35,212 bases of DNA from the NCBI GenBank assembly GCA_944371785.1, contig CALVXZ010000006.1:1-35212 (forward strand), given 5' to 3'. Shown piece after piece: positions 24,382-33,562 of the stretch. A model generated the notes under the pieces. It was not told the origin of the DNA. It worked only from the letters and a program-made list of their open reading frames with translations, and did no database searches. Position numbers and translations under genes: made by a program. Origin of the DNA: an uncultured Clostridia bacterium (GTDB lineage Bacteria; Bacillota; Clostridia; Christensenellales; DTU072). Positions within the stretch are counted from its first letter, which is position 1; each line of letters opens with the position of its first letter.

Positions 24382-26622
24382 TTATCCGAAAATCGAATTA
24401 TTTTTAAACCTGTTTCGGAAAATTCCGTCAAAGCGGTTTTCGCGGAAAAGAAAGACGATTTTCGGGTCGCTTTCCGCAACGAAAACTCCGTCTGAGGTTT
24501 CTGCCGCCAATCGGTATCCGACAAATCCGAATCCGTATTCGGGAACGGCAACTTCCACAAAACCCTGACCGGGTTCGGCGCGGTAGACCTCGTTTCCGTT
24601 AAGATCGCTTACCTTTATGACGAATTTGTCGTCGGCTGTAAAAGAAACGGACAGTTCTCCGTCACCGCGGCGCACCGCAAAATCGGTCGGCAAAGGATCG
24701 TCGAAATAACAGGACGTTTCGGGCAGGAGATTTTCGTTAAACATCGCGGTTTTCCTGTATTCATAAGGCGTATTCTCGCCTGCAAGGTTCAAAATATGAT
24801 AGTTATCATATAAATACCCGTCGATATCGGCATAAATTATTCCTTCCGGAGGAGTAAATCCGACTTCGCTTAGAGGTATTGTCTGCAATATCTTTAATGC
24901 CAGAAGCGACGGAAGTCCGCCTCCCGTAACGCTAAGCGGCATACTTTTCCCGTAGCAGGAGGATATCGAAGTATATTCCGGAGTATAAGCGGCGCACCAG
25001 GCGTCGTAGTTTGCGTCAGAATCGCCGTTCGTCCCCGTTTTCGCCGCTACACAACCTATAGAAGAAAGTTTTTTCGCGGTGCCGCTTTCGGCTGTCTTTT
25101 CCAGCATATAAGTCATCATATATGCCGATTCCTCGGAAACGGCTCTGGTTTGTACGGCTTCGTTTTTATAAACGGTTTTGCCGTCTTTTTCGATGCTTTT
25201 GATGAAAGTAAGCTGTTTATGGACTCCTCCGCACGCTAAAGTCATATATGCTTCGCCCAATTCAGTCACGGTAACTCCGTCGGTCATTCCGCCCAAAACC
25301 GTCGGAAGACCGTCCTTTTCGTTAAAACGCAATCCGAACCTTTCGGCAAAACTTTTAGCTCCGTTTATTCCGAATTCGTTCGCAAGTTTAACGGCAGGCG
25401 CGTTAGCGGAACTCATAACGGCTTCCGTAAGCGAACACCAACCCGAATATCTATCCATATAATTTTTCGGTGAATATCCGTTAAAATCGGTTTTTTGATC
25501 TAAAATCGGAGTGAAAGGAGAATATTTCCCGGATTCCAACGCCGGCAGATATGCCAGAAACGGTTTCAACGCCGATCCCGGCGAACGGCGGAATTCCATC
25601 GGATCGAAAGAAGAATCGGAATCGTACGCAACGATGCCGCCGGATCTATTGTCGGCTATCAATTCGGTAGAATTGACGCCGTCCGTGCTGAAACTTTCAC
25701 CGTTACGGATTTCGTAAACGTTCCTTTGTAACTTTGAATCCAGATAGGTATTGACGACGTATCCGCCCGTAAACAGCGATTTTTCGGATATACCCAATAT
25801 ATCCGCCGCTTCCTCGGCGGCGCTTTCGGCATATTTCAGATAAGGATTATCCGAGGCTGTCGTATCCGGTTCCGAGTAACCTTCGGCGACGGCGGCGTTA
25901 TATTCGGTTTCGTCGATATATCCTTGATCTTTCATAAGTTTAAGCACAAGATCCCGTCTTTCAAGAGCGTTTTCGACCGAATTCAAAGGAGAATTCTTTT
26001 TCGGATTTTTGACTATACCGGCAAGAATTGCCGCTTCCGACAAGCTGACGTCGGAAGGTTTTTTGTCAAACAGCCGTTCGGTAGCCGCTCTGACGCCGTA
26101 CAACGAATGCCCGAAGTAAATTGTATTCAGATACATTTCCATTATCTGATCTTTCGAATACCTTTTTTCTATCTGTTTTGCAAGTTTTGCTTCCTTTAAT
26201 TTTCTGACGATCGATTTTTCGTTGGTCAATATGGCGTTTTTTGCAAGCTGTTGGGTAATGGTAGAGCCGCCTTCTTTCATATAACCGGCTTTTATATTAT
26301 TAATCAGCGCGCCGGCTATACGCCTGTAGTCCAATCCGTGATGAGAATAAAACCTTTTGTCTTCCAAAGCCACGAACGCATTTACTATATGCGGAGAAAT
26401 TTCGTTCAAAGGAGCGACGATTTTGTATTCGGCAGGGAGCGTTATCGGATCTCCGCATACGTCTGTAAACTTTGTTTCTTCCGCATATACTTCAAGTTCG
26501 TTTTTGTTTAAATTTATATCCTTTGTAACGATAACATAGAAAATTACTCCTCCGAGTATTATGAAAACAAAGCTAATTAATAATACTAACGCTGTAATTT
26601 TTAATGCTTTTTTGGCTTTCAT
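24382..26622 (-). CDS. Class A penicillin-binding protein (PBP1A family)
   Basis: A 746-residue bifunctional peptidoglycan synthase: a short cytoplasmic N-terminus, one membrane segment (about 8-33), a GT51 glycosyltransferase domain with catalytic Glu87 in EDKRFYSHHG and the motif GGSTITQQLAKN at 118-129, and a transpeptidase domain with Ser350-x-x-Lys353 (SPGSALKPF), Ser405-Ala-Asn407 and Lys528-Thr-Gly530. All active-site motifs are intact, so both activities are expected. The C-terminal region (about 640-735) resembles a small beta-sandwich, perhaps Fn3-like. No Shine-Dalgarno sequence is seen before the ATG. It is divergent from miaB with only 73 nt between. Role in growth or in sporulation cannot be told. 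Confidence 0.94.
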   Translation of the reverse strand: MKAKKALKITALVLLISFVFIILGGVIFYVIVTKDINLNKNELEVYAEETKFTDVCGDPITLPAEYKIVAPLNEISPHIVNAFVALEDKRFYSHHGLDYRRIAGALINNIKAGYMKEGGSTITQQLAKNAILTNEKSIVRKLKEAKLAKQIEKRYSKDQIMEMYLNTIYFGHSLYGVRAATERLFDKKPSDVSLSEAAILAGIVKNPKKNSPLNSVENALERRDLVLKLMKDQGYIDETEYNAAVAEGYSEPDTTASDNPYLKYAESAAEEAADILGISEKSLFTGGYVVNTYLDSKLQRNVYEIRNGESFSTDGVNSTELIADNRSGGIVAYDSDSSFDPMEFRRSPGSALKPFLAYLPALESGKYSPFTPILDQKTDFNGYSPKNYMDRYSGWCSLTEAVMSSANAPAVKLANEFGINGAKSFAERFGLRFNEKDGLPTVLGGMTDGVTVTELGEAYMTLACGGVHKQLTFIKSIEKDGKTVYKNEAVQTRAVSEESAYMMTYMLEKTAESGTAKKLSSIGCVAAKTGTNGDSDANYDAWCAAYTPEYTSISSCYGKSMPLSVTGGGLPSLLALKILQTIPLSEVGFTPPEGIIYADIDGYLYDNYHILNLAGENTPYEYRKTAMFNENLLPETSCYFDDPLPTDFAVRRGDGELSVSFTADDKFVIKVSDLNGNEVYRAEPGQGFVEVAVPEYGFGFVGYRLAAETSDGVFVAESDPKIVFLFRENRFDGIFRNRFKNNSIFG

Positions 26623-26658
26623 CGAATATTATTGTGTATCGAAGCCGAAAAAATATGC

Positions 26659-26687
26659 TTGCTTTCGGTGCGGATAAGATATATACT
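26659..26687 (+). promoter_or_regulatory. Sigma-A promoter giving a predicted leaderless miaB mRNA
   Basis: TTGCTT (26659-26664), a 17-nt spacer and TATACT (26682-26687), with 8 nt to the ATG at 26696. No Shine-Dalgarno sequence precedes the ATG. It lies in the 73-nt gap shared with the divergent PBP gene. Confidence 0.7.
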
Positions 26688-26697
26688 ATTATAGTAT
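26683..26697. repeat. Short palindrome over the miaB -10 box and start codon
   Basis: ATACTA-TTA-TAGTAT is a perfect 6-bp inverted repeat with a 3-nt centre. It covers most of the -10 box and the first two bases of the ATG, a position where a bound repressor would block transcription. In an AT-rich region such short palindromes also arise by chance. Confidence 0.35.
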
Positions 26698-28003
26698 GAA
26701 TTACTATTATATTGAAACGTTCGGTTGTCAGATGAACGTTCACGAATCCGAAAAACTTGCGGGAATATTGGAAAGCAGAGGTTTGACGGCGGTTTCGGGC
26801 GCCTCCCGTGCAGACGTAATTGTTTTTAATACCTGTTGTATACGCGACACCGCCGAAAAGAAGATCGAAGGAAACATCGGCGAATTAAAGGCGTTAAAGC
26901 GTAGCCGTCCCGATCTGATAATCGTCATTTCGGGATGTATGACGCAACAAGCCGGCAGAGCCGAAGCCTTAAAAAAGCGTTTCCCGTTCATCGATATTAT
27001 TTTGGGGACAAACAACCAATACGAATTGGGCGAAAAAATAGATGCTTTGTTAAAGGCAGGGAAAAAGATCATTTCGATAGATAACGCAGATAAACCTGCC
27101 ATTTCGGAAGAAGTTCCCGTTTTCAGGACCTCTTTCCCGAACGCCTGGATAAATATTATGTACGGGTGCAATAATTTTTGTACATATTGCATCGTTCCTT
27201 ATGTGCGCGGCCGCGAAAGGAGCAGGGATCCGGAACGTATTATTTCGGAAATAAGATCTGCGGTAAACGAAGGATACAAGGAAATTACTCTGTTGGGTCA
27301 AAACGTCGATTCTTACGGATCGGATTTGGATTCCGGAATGAATTTTTATAAACTTTTACAAAAAATCGCCGAAATCGACGGCAAATTCCGCGTACGTTTT
27401 ATGACCTCGCATCCGAAAGACCTTTCGGAAGAAGTAATTAAACTGATATCGGAACATCCGAATTTTTGTAAAAACATTCATCTTCCCGTACAATCCGGTT
27501 CCAACGCCGTTTTAAAGAAGATGAACAGAAAATATTCGCGCGAACGCTACCTGGAACTTATCGGATATATCAGAAAATATATGCCCGAAGCAGGTATAAC
27601 CACCGATATCATGGTGGGTTTTCCCGGCGAAACCGACGCGGATTTCGCCGACACTATGGATCTGGTCGAAAAGGTGCGTTTCCAAAACGCTTTTACTTTC
27701 GTATATTCGCCGCGTAACGGAACTCCGGCTGCCGCGATGGAACAGATACCTGCGGATATAAAAAAGTCCAGGATCACGCGTTTGGTGGCTCTGCAAAATT
27801 CCATAAGCGACGAAATAAGCCTTGATTATCTTGGAAAAACCTATGAAATTCTGATCGAAGACGAGGAAGGCGGTATCTGCGCAGGCAGAACCGATTCGGG
27901 CAGATTGGTGCGTTTTCCGGGAGATAAGGAAGATATCGGAAAGTTCGTTAACGTAAAAATCACAAAAAACAAGGCGTCTTCGCTGTACGGAGAAAAAGTA
28001 TGA
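26696..28003 (+). CDS. miaB: tRNA methylthiotransferase MiaB
   Basis: A 435-residue radical SAM enzyme that adds a methylthio group to i6A37 of tRNAs reading UNN codons. The N-terminal UPF0004 domain carries the auxiliary cluster cysteines Cys11, Cys47 and Cys81 (FGCQMN, NTCCIR, SGCMTQ). The radical SAM motif is Cys158-x3-Cys162-x2-Cys165 in YGCNNFCTYCIVPYVRG. A TRAM domain closes the protein (about 370-433). The substrate isopentenyl group is made by MiaA, encoded at 32605 in the same gene cluster. Its stop overlaps the mutS start (ATGA). The start is supported by the promoter 8 nt upstream and lacks a ribosome-binding site. Confidence 0.96.
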   Translation: MNYYYIETFGCQMNVHESEKLAGILESRGLTAVSGASRADVIVFNTCCIRDTAEKKIEGNIGELKALKRSRPDLIIVISGCMTQQAGRAEALKKRFPFIDIILGTNNQYELGEKIDALLKAGKKIISIDNADKPAISEEVPVFRTSFPNAWINIMYGCNNFCTYCIVPYVRGRERSRDPERIISEIRSAVNEGYKEITLLGQNVDSYGSDLDSGMNFYKLLQKIAEIDGKFRVRFMTSHPKDLSEEVIKLISEHPNFCKNIHLPVQSGSNAVLKKMNRKYSRERYLELIGYIRKYMPEAGITTDIMVGFPGETDADFADTMDLVEKVRFQNAFTFVYSPRNGTPAAAMEQIPADIKKSRITRLVALQNSISDEISLDYLGKTYEILIEDEEGGICAGRTDSGRLVRFPGDKEDIGKFVNVKITKNKASSLYGEKV

Positions 28004-30639
28004 AGGCTCAAAACAAGATGTCGCCGATGATGATGCATTATCTGTCGGTAAAGAAAAGCTACCCCGATACGATATTAATGTACCGCCTGGGCGATTTTTA
28101 CGAGATGTTTTTTGACGACGCCAGGGAAGCCAGCAAGATATTGGATCTGACTCTTACAGGCAGGGATTGCGGATTGGAGGAGCGTGCGCCCATGTGCGGA
28201 GTGCCGTATCATGCCGTCGAAAATTATATCGCAAGATTGATAAAAGCCGGCAAAAAAGTGGCTATTTGCGAACAATTAACCGCGCCGGGAGATCAGAAAG
28301 GTATGGTAAAACGTGACGTCGTGCGCGTTCTGACGGCAGGCACCGTGACCGGCGATCAGATGATCGCGGCGGACGATTTCAATTACCTGGCTTCGTATGT
28401 TTCCTGCGGCGAAAAAGAGGGTCTGGCGTGGCTGGATCTGACGACGGGAGAATGTTCCGTATTTAAACCCGGTAAGGTATCCGCATCGGAAAAATTGCTT
28501 ACTTTAGCGCCGAAAGAGATAATAGCGAACGAAAAAGGCAGGGAATTTCTGATCGATTCCGACGCCGTGCAAAGCGGAAAACTGCCTAAACCGGGATCGC
28601 ATTACGAGTACGCTTTTTCGGAAGAAAACGCCGAGGAAACCTTGAAAAAATTTTTCGGGGTATACTCGATTTCGGCTTTGGGATTGGAACGCGGAGCGTC
28701 CGTAATGGCTTTGGGCGGATTGATAGATTATGTAACCGCCACCCAAAAACAGCATTTGGATCATATAGAAACTCCGAAAGTCATAGACGACGCGGAGGAA
28801 ATGTTCATAGATTTCAATACGGTAAGGAACCTGGAACTTACGGAAACCTTGTTCGACCGCACCAAAAACGGGAGTCTGTTGGGCGTGATGGATAAGACCT
28901 GCACGAATATGGGCGCAAGGGCTTTAAAACATTCGATTTTACATCCGTTTTCCAAACTCTCGGATATCGAAAAAAGGCTGGACGCCGTCCAGGAAATATT
29001 CGATAACCCCAATTATGCCGCCGATCTTCGCGAAATATTAAAGGATATACGCGATATCGAACGCCTGAGGAACAAGATCGCTTACAACACGATCAATCCG
29101 CGCGAATGCAGGGCGATTTTGTCGTCGTTGGAAGCCATAAAGGCGTTAAAAACTGCTTTAAAACCTTTCAAAAGCGCAAAATTAACTTCCATTTACGAAA
29201 TAATAGATCCTTTGGAAGATTTGTCAGACACTCTTTCGTCCGTTCTTTCGGAAGACCCGCCCGTTTCGGTTTCCGAAGGCGGAGTAATACGCGAAGGCTA
29301 TTCGGAAGAATTGGATAAGCTGCGCAGCGCAAAAAGCTCCGCAAAGGATTGGCTGTCCGAATACGAAGCAAAAGAACGCGAAAATACCGGGATCAAACAG
29401 CTGAAAGTAGGATATAACAAAGTTTTCGGATATTACATAGAAGTCAGCAACGGCAATCTGGGGCTGGTGCCTATCAGGTTCCAAAGGAAACAGACCCTGA
29501 CCACCGGCGAAAGGTTCATCACCGAGGAACTTAAGGAAATGGAAGAAATAATCCTTGGCTCCGACGAAAAAGCTCTGAGGATAGAACAGGAGATATTCGA
29601 CAAGCTGAAAGCACGTCTGAAAACAGCGCTGACCGCGTTACAGATGAACGCTTACGCAACGGCGGAATGCGATCTGATACAAAGTCTTGCCACGCTTGCA
29701 AAGCAAAACGGATATACTCGTCCAAAGACCGATCTTTCCGGCGAAATAGTCATTAAAAACGGCAGACATCCCGTTATAGAATCAATAAAAAAGCGTTCGG
29801 AATACATTCCAAACGACGTAATTATGGATAAAGATTCGCGAATTTTGGTGATAACGGGACCGAATATGGCGGGAAAATCGACGTATATGCGGCAAGCCGC
29901 TCTGATCGTGTTGATGGCACACATGGGTTCATTCGTTCCTGCCGAAAAAGCGCGGATAGGGTTGGTGGACAGGATATTTACCAGAGTCGGCGCCGGGGAC
30001 AACCTTGCCTCCGGTCAATCCACGTTTATGGTCGAAATGACCGAAATGGCAAACATTCTGAACAACGCCACCGATAAAAGCCTTATCGTTTTGGACGAAG
30101 TCGGCAGAGGTACTTCGACGATAGACGGACTTTCGATAGCCTGGGCGATAGTGGAACATTTATCGTTGAAGCTGAAAGCCAAAACGCTTTTTGCGACACA
30201 TTATCACGAGCTTGCCGAATTGGAAAGCACTCTGCCGTCGTTAAAAAATTACCACGTTCTGGTGAAAGAATCGGACGGAACCGTAACTTTCCTATACAAA
30301 ATCGCGCGCGGAAGCGCAAATAAATCCTTCGGAATAGAAGTCGCGGAACTTGCCGGGATAAAAAAGGAAATAACCAAACGCGCGGCGTTCGTGATGCAGG
30401 CGATAGAGGATACTTCCGGGGCGGGGCTGAAAAAACGCATTTCCGACCGACCCGGCGAAGACGCCGTACCCAGCGACGAACAGATCGCGCTGTTCGCGGA
30501 GGATTCCAGGTTGGGAAAAGTCGAAGCCGTTTTGAAAGACGTCGACGTCAACTCGATAACTCCCGTGCAATCGTTGACTATACTTTCGGAGCTGGTTTCG
30601 ATAGTAAAGCCAAAGCGCAGAAAAGGATCTAAGGCATAA
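28000..30639 (+). CDS. mutS: DNA mismatch repair protein MutS
   Basis: An 879-residue mismatch-recognition ATPase. The mismatch-wedging motif Phe33-Tyr34-Glu35 (GDFYEMF) lies near the N-terminus; the connector, lever and clamp domains follow, then the ABC ATPase with Walker A GPNMAGKS at 620-627, Walker B IVLDEVGRGTST and the TLFATHYHEL segment. The C-terminal region ends with a basic tail (KPKRRKGSKA). The start overlaps the miaB stop as ATGA. mutL follows after 25 nt, so mismatch recognition and the MutL nuclease are in one transcript. Confidence 0.97.
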   Translation: MKAQNKMSPMMMHYLSVKKSYPDTILMYRLGDFYEMFFDDAREASKILDLTLTGRDCGLEERAPMCGVPYHAVENYIARLIKAGKKVAICEQLTAPGDQKGMVKRDVVRVLTAGTVTGDQMIAADDFNYLASYVSCGEKEGLAWLDLTTGECSVFKPGKVSASEKLLTLAPKEIIANEKGREFLIDSDAVQSGKLPKPGSHYEYAFSEENAEETLKKFFGVYSISALGLERGASVMALGGLIDYVTATQKQHLDHIETPKVIDDAEEMFIDFNTVRNLELTETLFDRTKNGSLLGVMDKTCTNMGARALKHSILHPFSKLSDIEKRLDAVQEIFDNPNYAADLREILKDIRDIERLRNKIAYNTINPRECRAILSSLEAIKALKTALKPFKSAKLTSIYEIIDPLEDLSDTLSSVLSEDPPVSVSEGGVIREGYSEELDKLRSAKSSAKDWLSEYEAKERENTGIKQLKVGYNKVFGYYIEVSNGNLGLVPIRFQRKQTLTTGERFITEELKEMEEIILGSDEKALRIEQEIFDKLKARLKTALTALQMNAYATAECDLIQSLATLAKQNGYTRPKTDLSGEIVIKNGRHPVIESIKKRSEYIPNDVIMDKDSRILVITGPNMAGKSTYMRQAALIVLMAHMGSFVPAEKARIGLVDRIFTRVGAGDNLASGQSTFMVEMTEMANILNNATDKSLIVLDEVGRGTSTIDGLSIAWAIVEHLSLKLKAKTLFATHYHELAELESTLPSLKNYHVLVKESDGTVTFLYKIARGSANKSFGIEVAELAGIKKEITKRAAFVMQAIEDTSGAGLKKRISDRPGEDAVPSDEQIALFAEDSRLGKVEAVLKDVDVNSITPVQSLTILSELVSIVKPKRRKGSKA

Positions 30640-30664
30640 AATATATCGATAACGGAAAAAGTCT

Positions 30665-32608
30665 ATGAAAATAAACCTATTAAGCAGTGAAGTTTATAAC
30701 AGAATTTCCGCAGGGGAAGTCGTGGAGAACCCCGCGTCGGTGGTAAAGGAATTGGTAGAAAACGCTATCGACGCCGGCGCGACCGATATCTGCGTACGCG
30801 TAGAGGACGGCGGCATAAAAACCATCGAGGTTTCGGACAACGGTTTCGGTATAGAAAAATCGGAGCTTCCGAAAGCGCTTTTGCCGCACGCGACAAGCAA
30901 AATAGAATTTGCCGACGATCTGGACACGATAGCGACATTGGGTTTCAGGGGCGAAGCTTTGGCGTCAATTTCCGCAGTATCCGAAATAGAGATACTGACG
31001 AAAGCCACCGGCGAGGAATGCGGTTCCAGGCTTTATTCCAAAAACGGAGTCACCGAAGTTACCGACTGCGCAGTTTCAGGCGGCACTTCGGTAACCGTCA
31101 GAAATCTGTTTTTCAACACTCCTGCGCGTTATAAGTTTTTGTCCTCGAAAAGCGTCGAGGAAAACAAGATAACCCGTCAGATGTTTATGCTGATCCTTGC
31201 TAATCCCGATATCGCTTTCAGGTACTATGCGGACGGTTCCGCGGTATACGCTTCTTCGGGAGAAGGCTTGAAATCGGCGATAAGTTCGGTGTTTTTGCCG
31301 CAGATTTACGAAAGAATGTTGGAAATAAAGCCGTACAGATCTCCCGAGAACATCACGGTTTCGGGATATATCGGTTCATACGAGGTGTTTAAAAACAACC
31401 GTACACAGCAGATATTCGTATTGAACGGCAGAGTCATTTCCGATCAGATGCTGTCCGGGACGGTTCTGAACGCCTACGGCGAAAGAATGATGGCAAGGTG
31501 TTTCCCCGTGTTCGTCATCGAAATAGTTATGCCGTTTTCTGAAGTCGACGTCAACGTCCACCCAAATAAACGCGAAGTACGCTTTGCTTCACCCAGGAAG
31601 GTCTATTCCGCGGTATACCGCGCCGTACAGAACACGCTTTCCGAATACGAAGAAAAGCGCAGCGCGGAACTGATCGCCGGCGAAAACGCCAACGGCAGTA
31701 TCGTAGTGGACGAATACTCCGACGCGCCCGAATCGAAAGACTTCGTCGTGCAACACAAAAAGACAACGGTGTCCTACGAAGAAGCGAAAAACCTTTTGAA
31801 AAATTTTAAACCGGTCGATTATAAGGATCTGGAAAGTCCGTCCGCACCTTCCGAAAGTTACAAAAAATCTCCGTCGGAAGGCAATATATTTAAAAAAAGC
31901 TGTTCCGACGGCAAAGCGGCAGGCGGCGCGGAGAATTTGAAACCCGCCGTGACCGAGAGTGTATCCGAACCTGCCGAAAGCTCCGCCGCGAACGGGACTC
32001 TTTTTGCCGAAGCTCCTAAGGAATCGCTGTTGAAAGGAAAACCGTTCAGGGCGGTCGGTCAGCTGTTCGACACTTATCTTGTCGTGGAATCTTCGGACAA
32101 AGTTATATTTATCGATCAGCACGCGATGCACGAACGCATCATATTCGACAGATATATGCAAGAAATTACTTCCGGGGAAATTGCTTCGCAGCCGCTGCTT
32201 ATCCCTTACGTCTTCGAATCCGACGTCGCGGATACCGAAGCTCTGACCGAAGCCGGGTATATTTTAAAGGAAGCGGGTTTTGAAACGGAGCGTTTCGCTC
32301 CTGACGCGATAAAGATATATTCCGTCCCGGCGGTTTTGGGAAGTCTGGATCCCGACGCAATGATGAAAGAAGTGCTGAAATCGCTGAACTCTCCAAATTT
32401 AAAGCAAAAATTCAATAAAGAAGCCTTAGCTTTGGCGGCTTGTAAGGCGGCTATAAAGGGCGGCGACAGCTTTACCGACTCACAGATCGAATATATCGTC
32501 GACAAATATATCGACGGCGGAATGCCGTTGCAATGTCCGCACGGCAGACCCACCGCTTTGGTATATACCAGAACCGATTTCGAAAAACTTTTCAGGAGGA
32601 AAGTATGA
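30665..32608 (+). CDS. mutL: DNA mismatch repair protein MutL, endonuclease type
   Basis: A 647-residue GHKL ATPase. N-terminal motifs: ENAIDAGAT, DNGFGIE, HATSKI and TLGFRGEAL. A variable Ser/Glu-rich linker (about 340-450) joins the C-terminal dimer domain. That domain has the marks of nicking MutL proteins: DQHAMHERIIFD at 484-495 (metal-site motif DQHAxxExxxxE, with Asp in the last place), ACKAAIKGG from about 592 and CPHGRP at 624-629, plus QPLLIP at 509-514, which fits a beta-clamp-binding motif. This predicts strand nicking by MutL itself, as expected in bacteria without MutH. Only a weak ribosome-binding site is present. The stop overlaps miaA (ATGA). Confidence 0.95.
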   Translation: MKINLLSSEVYNRISAGEVVENPASVVKELVENAIDAGATDICVRVEDGGIKTIEVSDNGFGIEKSELPKALLPHATSKIEFADDLDTIATLGFRGEALASISAVSEIEILTKATGEECGSRLYSKNGVTEVTDCAVSGGTSVTVRNLFFNTPARYKFLSSKSVEENKITRQMFMLILANPDIAFRYYADGSAVYASSGEGLKSAISSVFLPQIYERMLEIKPYRSPENITVSGYIGSYEVFKNNRTQQIFVLNGRVISDQMLSGTVLNAYGERMMARCFPVFVIEIVMPFSEVDVNVHPNKREVRFASPRKVYSAVYRAVQNTLSEYEEKRSAELIAGENANGSIVVDEYSDAPESKDFVVQHKKTTVSYEEAKNLLKNFKPVDYKDLESPSAPSESYKKSPSEGNIFKKSCSDGKAAGGAENLKPAVTESVSEPAESSAANGTLFAEAPKESLLKGKPFRAVGQLFDTYLVVESSDKVIFIDQHAMHERIIFDRYMQEITSGEIASQPLLIPYVFESDVADTEALTEAGYILKEAGFETERFAPDAIKIYSVPAVLGSLDPDAMMKEVLKSLNSPNLKQKFNKEALALAACKAAIKGGDSFTDSQIEYIVDKYIDGGMPLQCPHGRPTALVYTRTDFEKLFRRKV

Positions 32609-33519
32609 TAATCGTAGGCGGCGCAACTGCTACCGGGAAAAGCGCGTTCGCCTTGGAATTGGCAAAACGGACGGGCGGAGAGCTGATATCCGCAGATTCC
32701 ATGCAAATTTATAAAGGAATGGATATCGGGACCGCAAAGGACACCGATTCCGAAGTGCCCCTGCATATGGTGGACGTGGTTTCGCCGAAAACTCCGTTTA
32801 CCGTAGTCGATTATAAACAAGCCGCAACGAATTGTCTGAAGGAACTGAAAAACCGCGAAAAAGAAGCCGTCATCGTAGGCGGAACAGGGTTTTATATTGA
32901 CACTTTTCTGTACGAAATGGATTACGGCGGCGACGGTGAACGCGACGAAGATCTGTATTCGGCATTGAAAGCCGAGGCGGAAAGGTTCGGCGCAGCGCAT
33001 ATGCACGAACGATTAAAACTCGTCGATCCCGTATCCGCAGAAAAAATACACGCCAACAATTCAGTCCGCGTACTAAGAGCGCTGTATATATATGAATCAT
33101 CCGGTCGCAGGGCTTCCGAACAAAATATCGTTTTCAAGCCCGCGGAGCCCTTCAAAATGTTTATTTTGAAATCGGACAGGGAGAAACTAAGGCAAAAAAT
33201 CGCCTTAAGAGTCGACAAGATGCTGGCGTCGGGATTGCAGAAAGAGGTGGAATCTCTGCTGAGCGACGGCGTAACGTTCGATATGCAGTCGATGCAGGGA
33301 ATCGGATACAAGGAATGGCGTGATCTCTTTGTCGAAGGCGCCGACGTAGAGCGCGTGCGCGCCGAAATAATAAAAAACACGAACGCCTACGCAAAGCGGC
33401 AGGAAACCTGGTTCAATAACAGGTATAAAGCTTTTGCGCAAAAAATCGACGTCGAAAGCGTGAACGAAGAAACCTATCGCCGCGCAGTCGCCGCGCCGTA
33501 TTACGGATATGAAAACTAA
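32605..33519 (+). CDS. miaA: tRNA dimethylallyltransferase MiaA
   Basis: A 304-residue enzyme that transfers the dimethylallyl group to A37 of tRNAs, the first step before MiaB. The P-loop GGATATGKS is at residues 5-13, followed by ISADSMQIYKGMDIGTAK and VGGTGFYIDTFLY; GIGYKEW and ETWFNNRY near the C-terminus complete the family pattern. AGGAGG just before ATG 32605 and the ATGA overlap with the mutL stop fix the start; an in-frame ATG at 32533 lies inside mutL and is rejected. Hfq, which often follows miaA, is not present; the next gene is a YnbB-type PLP enzyme. Confidence 0.96.
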   Translation: MIIVGGATATGKSAFALELAKRTGGELISADSMQIYKGMDIGTAKDTDSEVPLHMVDVVSPKTPFTVVDYKQAATNCLKELKNREKEAVIVGGTGFYIDTFLYEMDYGGDGERDEDLYSALKAEAERFGAAHMHERLKLVDPVSAEKIHANNSVRVLRALYIYESSGRRASEQNIVFKPAEPFKMFILKSDREKLRQKIALRVDKMLASGLQKEVESLLSDGVTFDMQSMQGIGYKEWRDLFVEGADVERVRAEIIKNTNAYAKRQETWFNNRYKAFAQKIDVESVNEETYRRAVAAPYYGYEN

Positions 33520-33562
33520 AATTCTCCTGATTTTGGTTAAAAAGCAGAGGTAAAAAGCTGAT

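Noticed and set aside
26623-26658. Sigma-E promoter for the minus-strand PBP gene (GCATATT and ATACAC-like boxes)
   Set aside because: The boxes are only 11 nt apart instead of 14-15, so the match does not hold as a promoter.
24296-33519. A new defence or mobile system built around the PBP, MutS/MutL and MutS2-like genes
   Set aside because: All are recognised housekeeping families in common gene orders, with no foreign base composition or mobile elements nearby.
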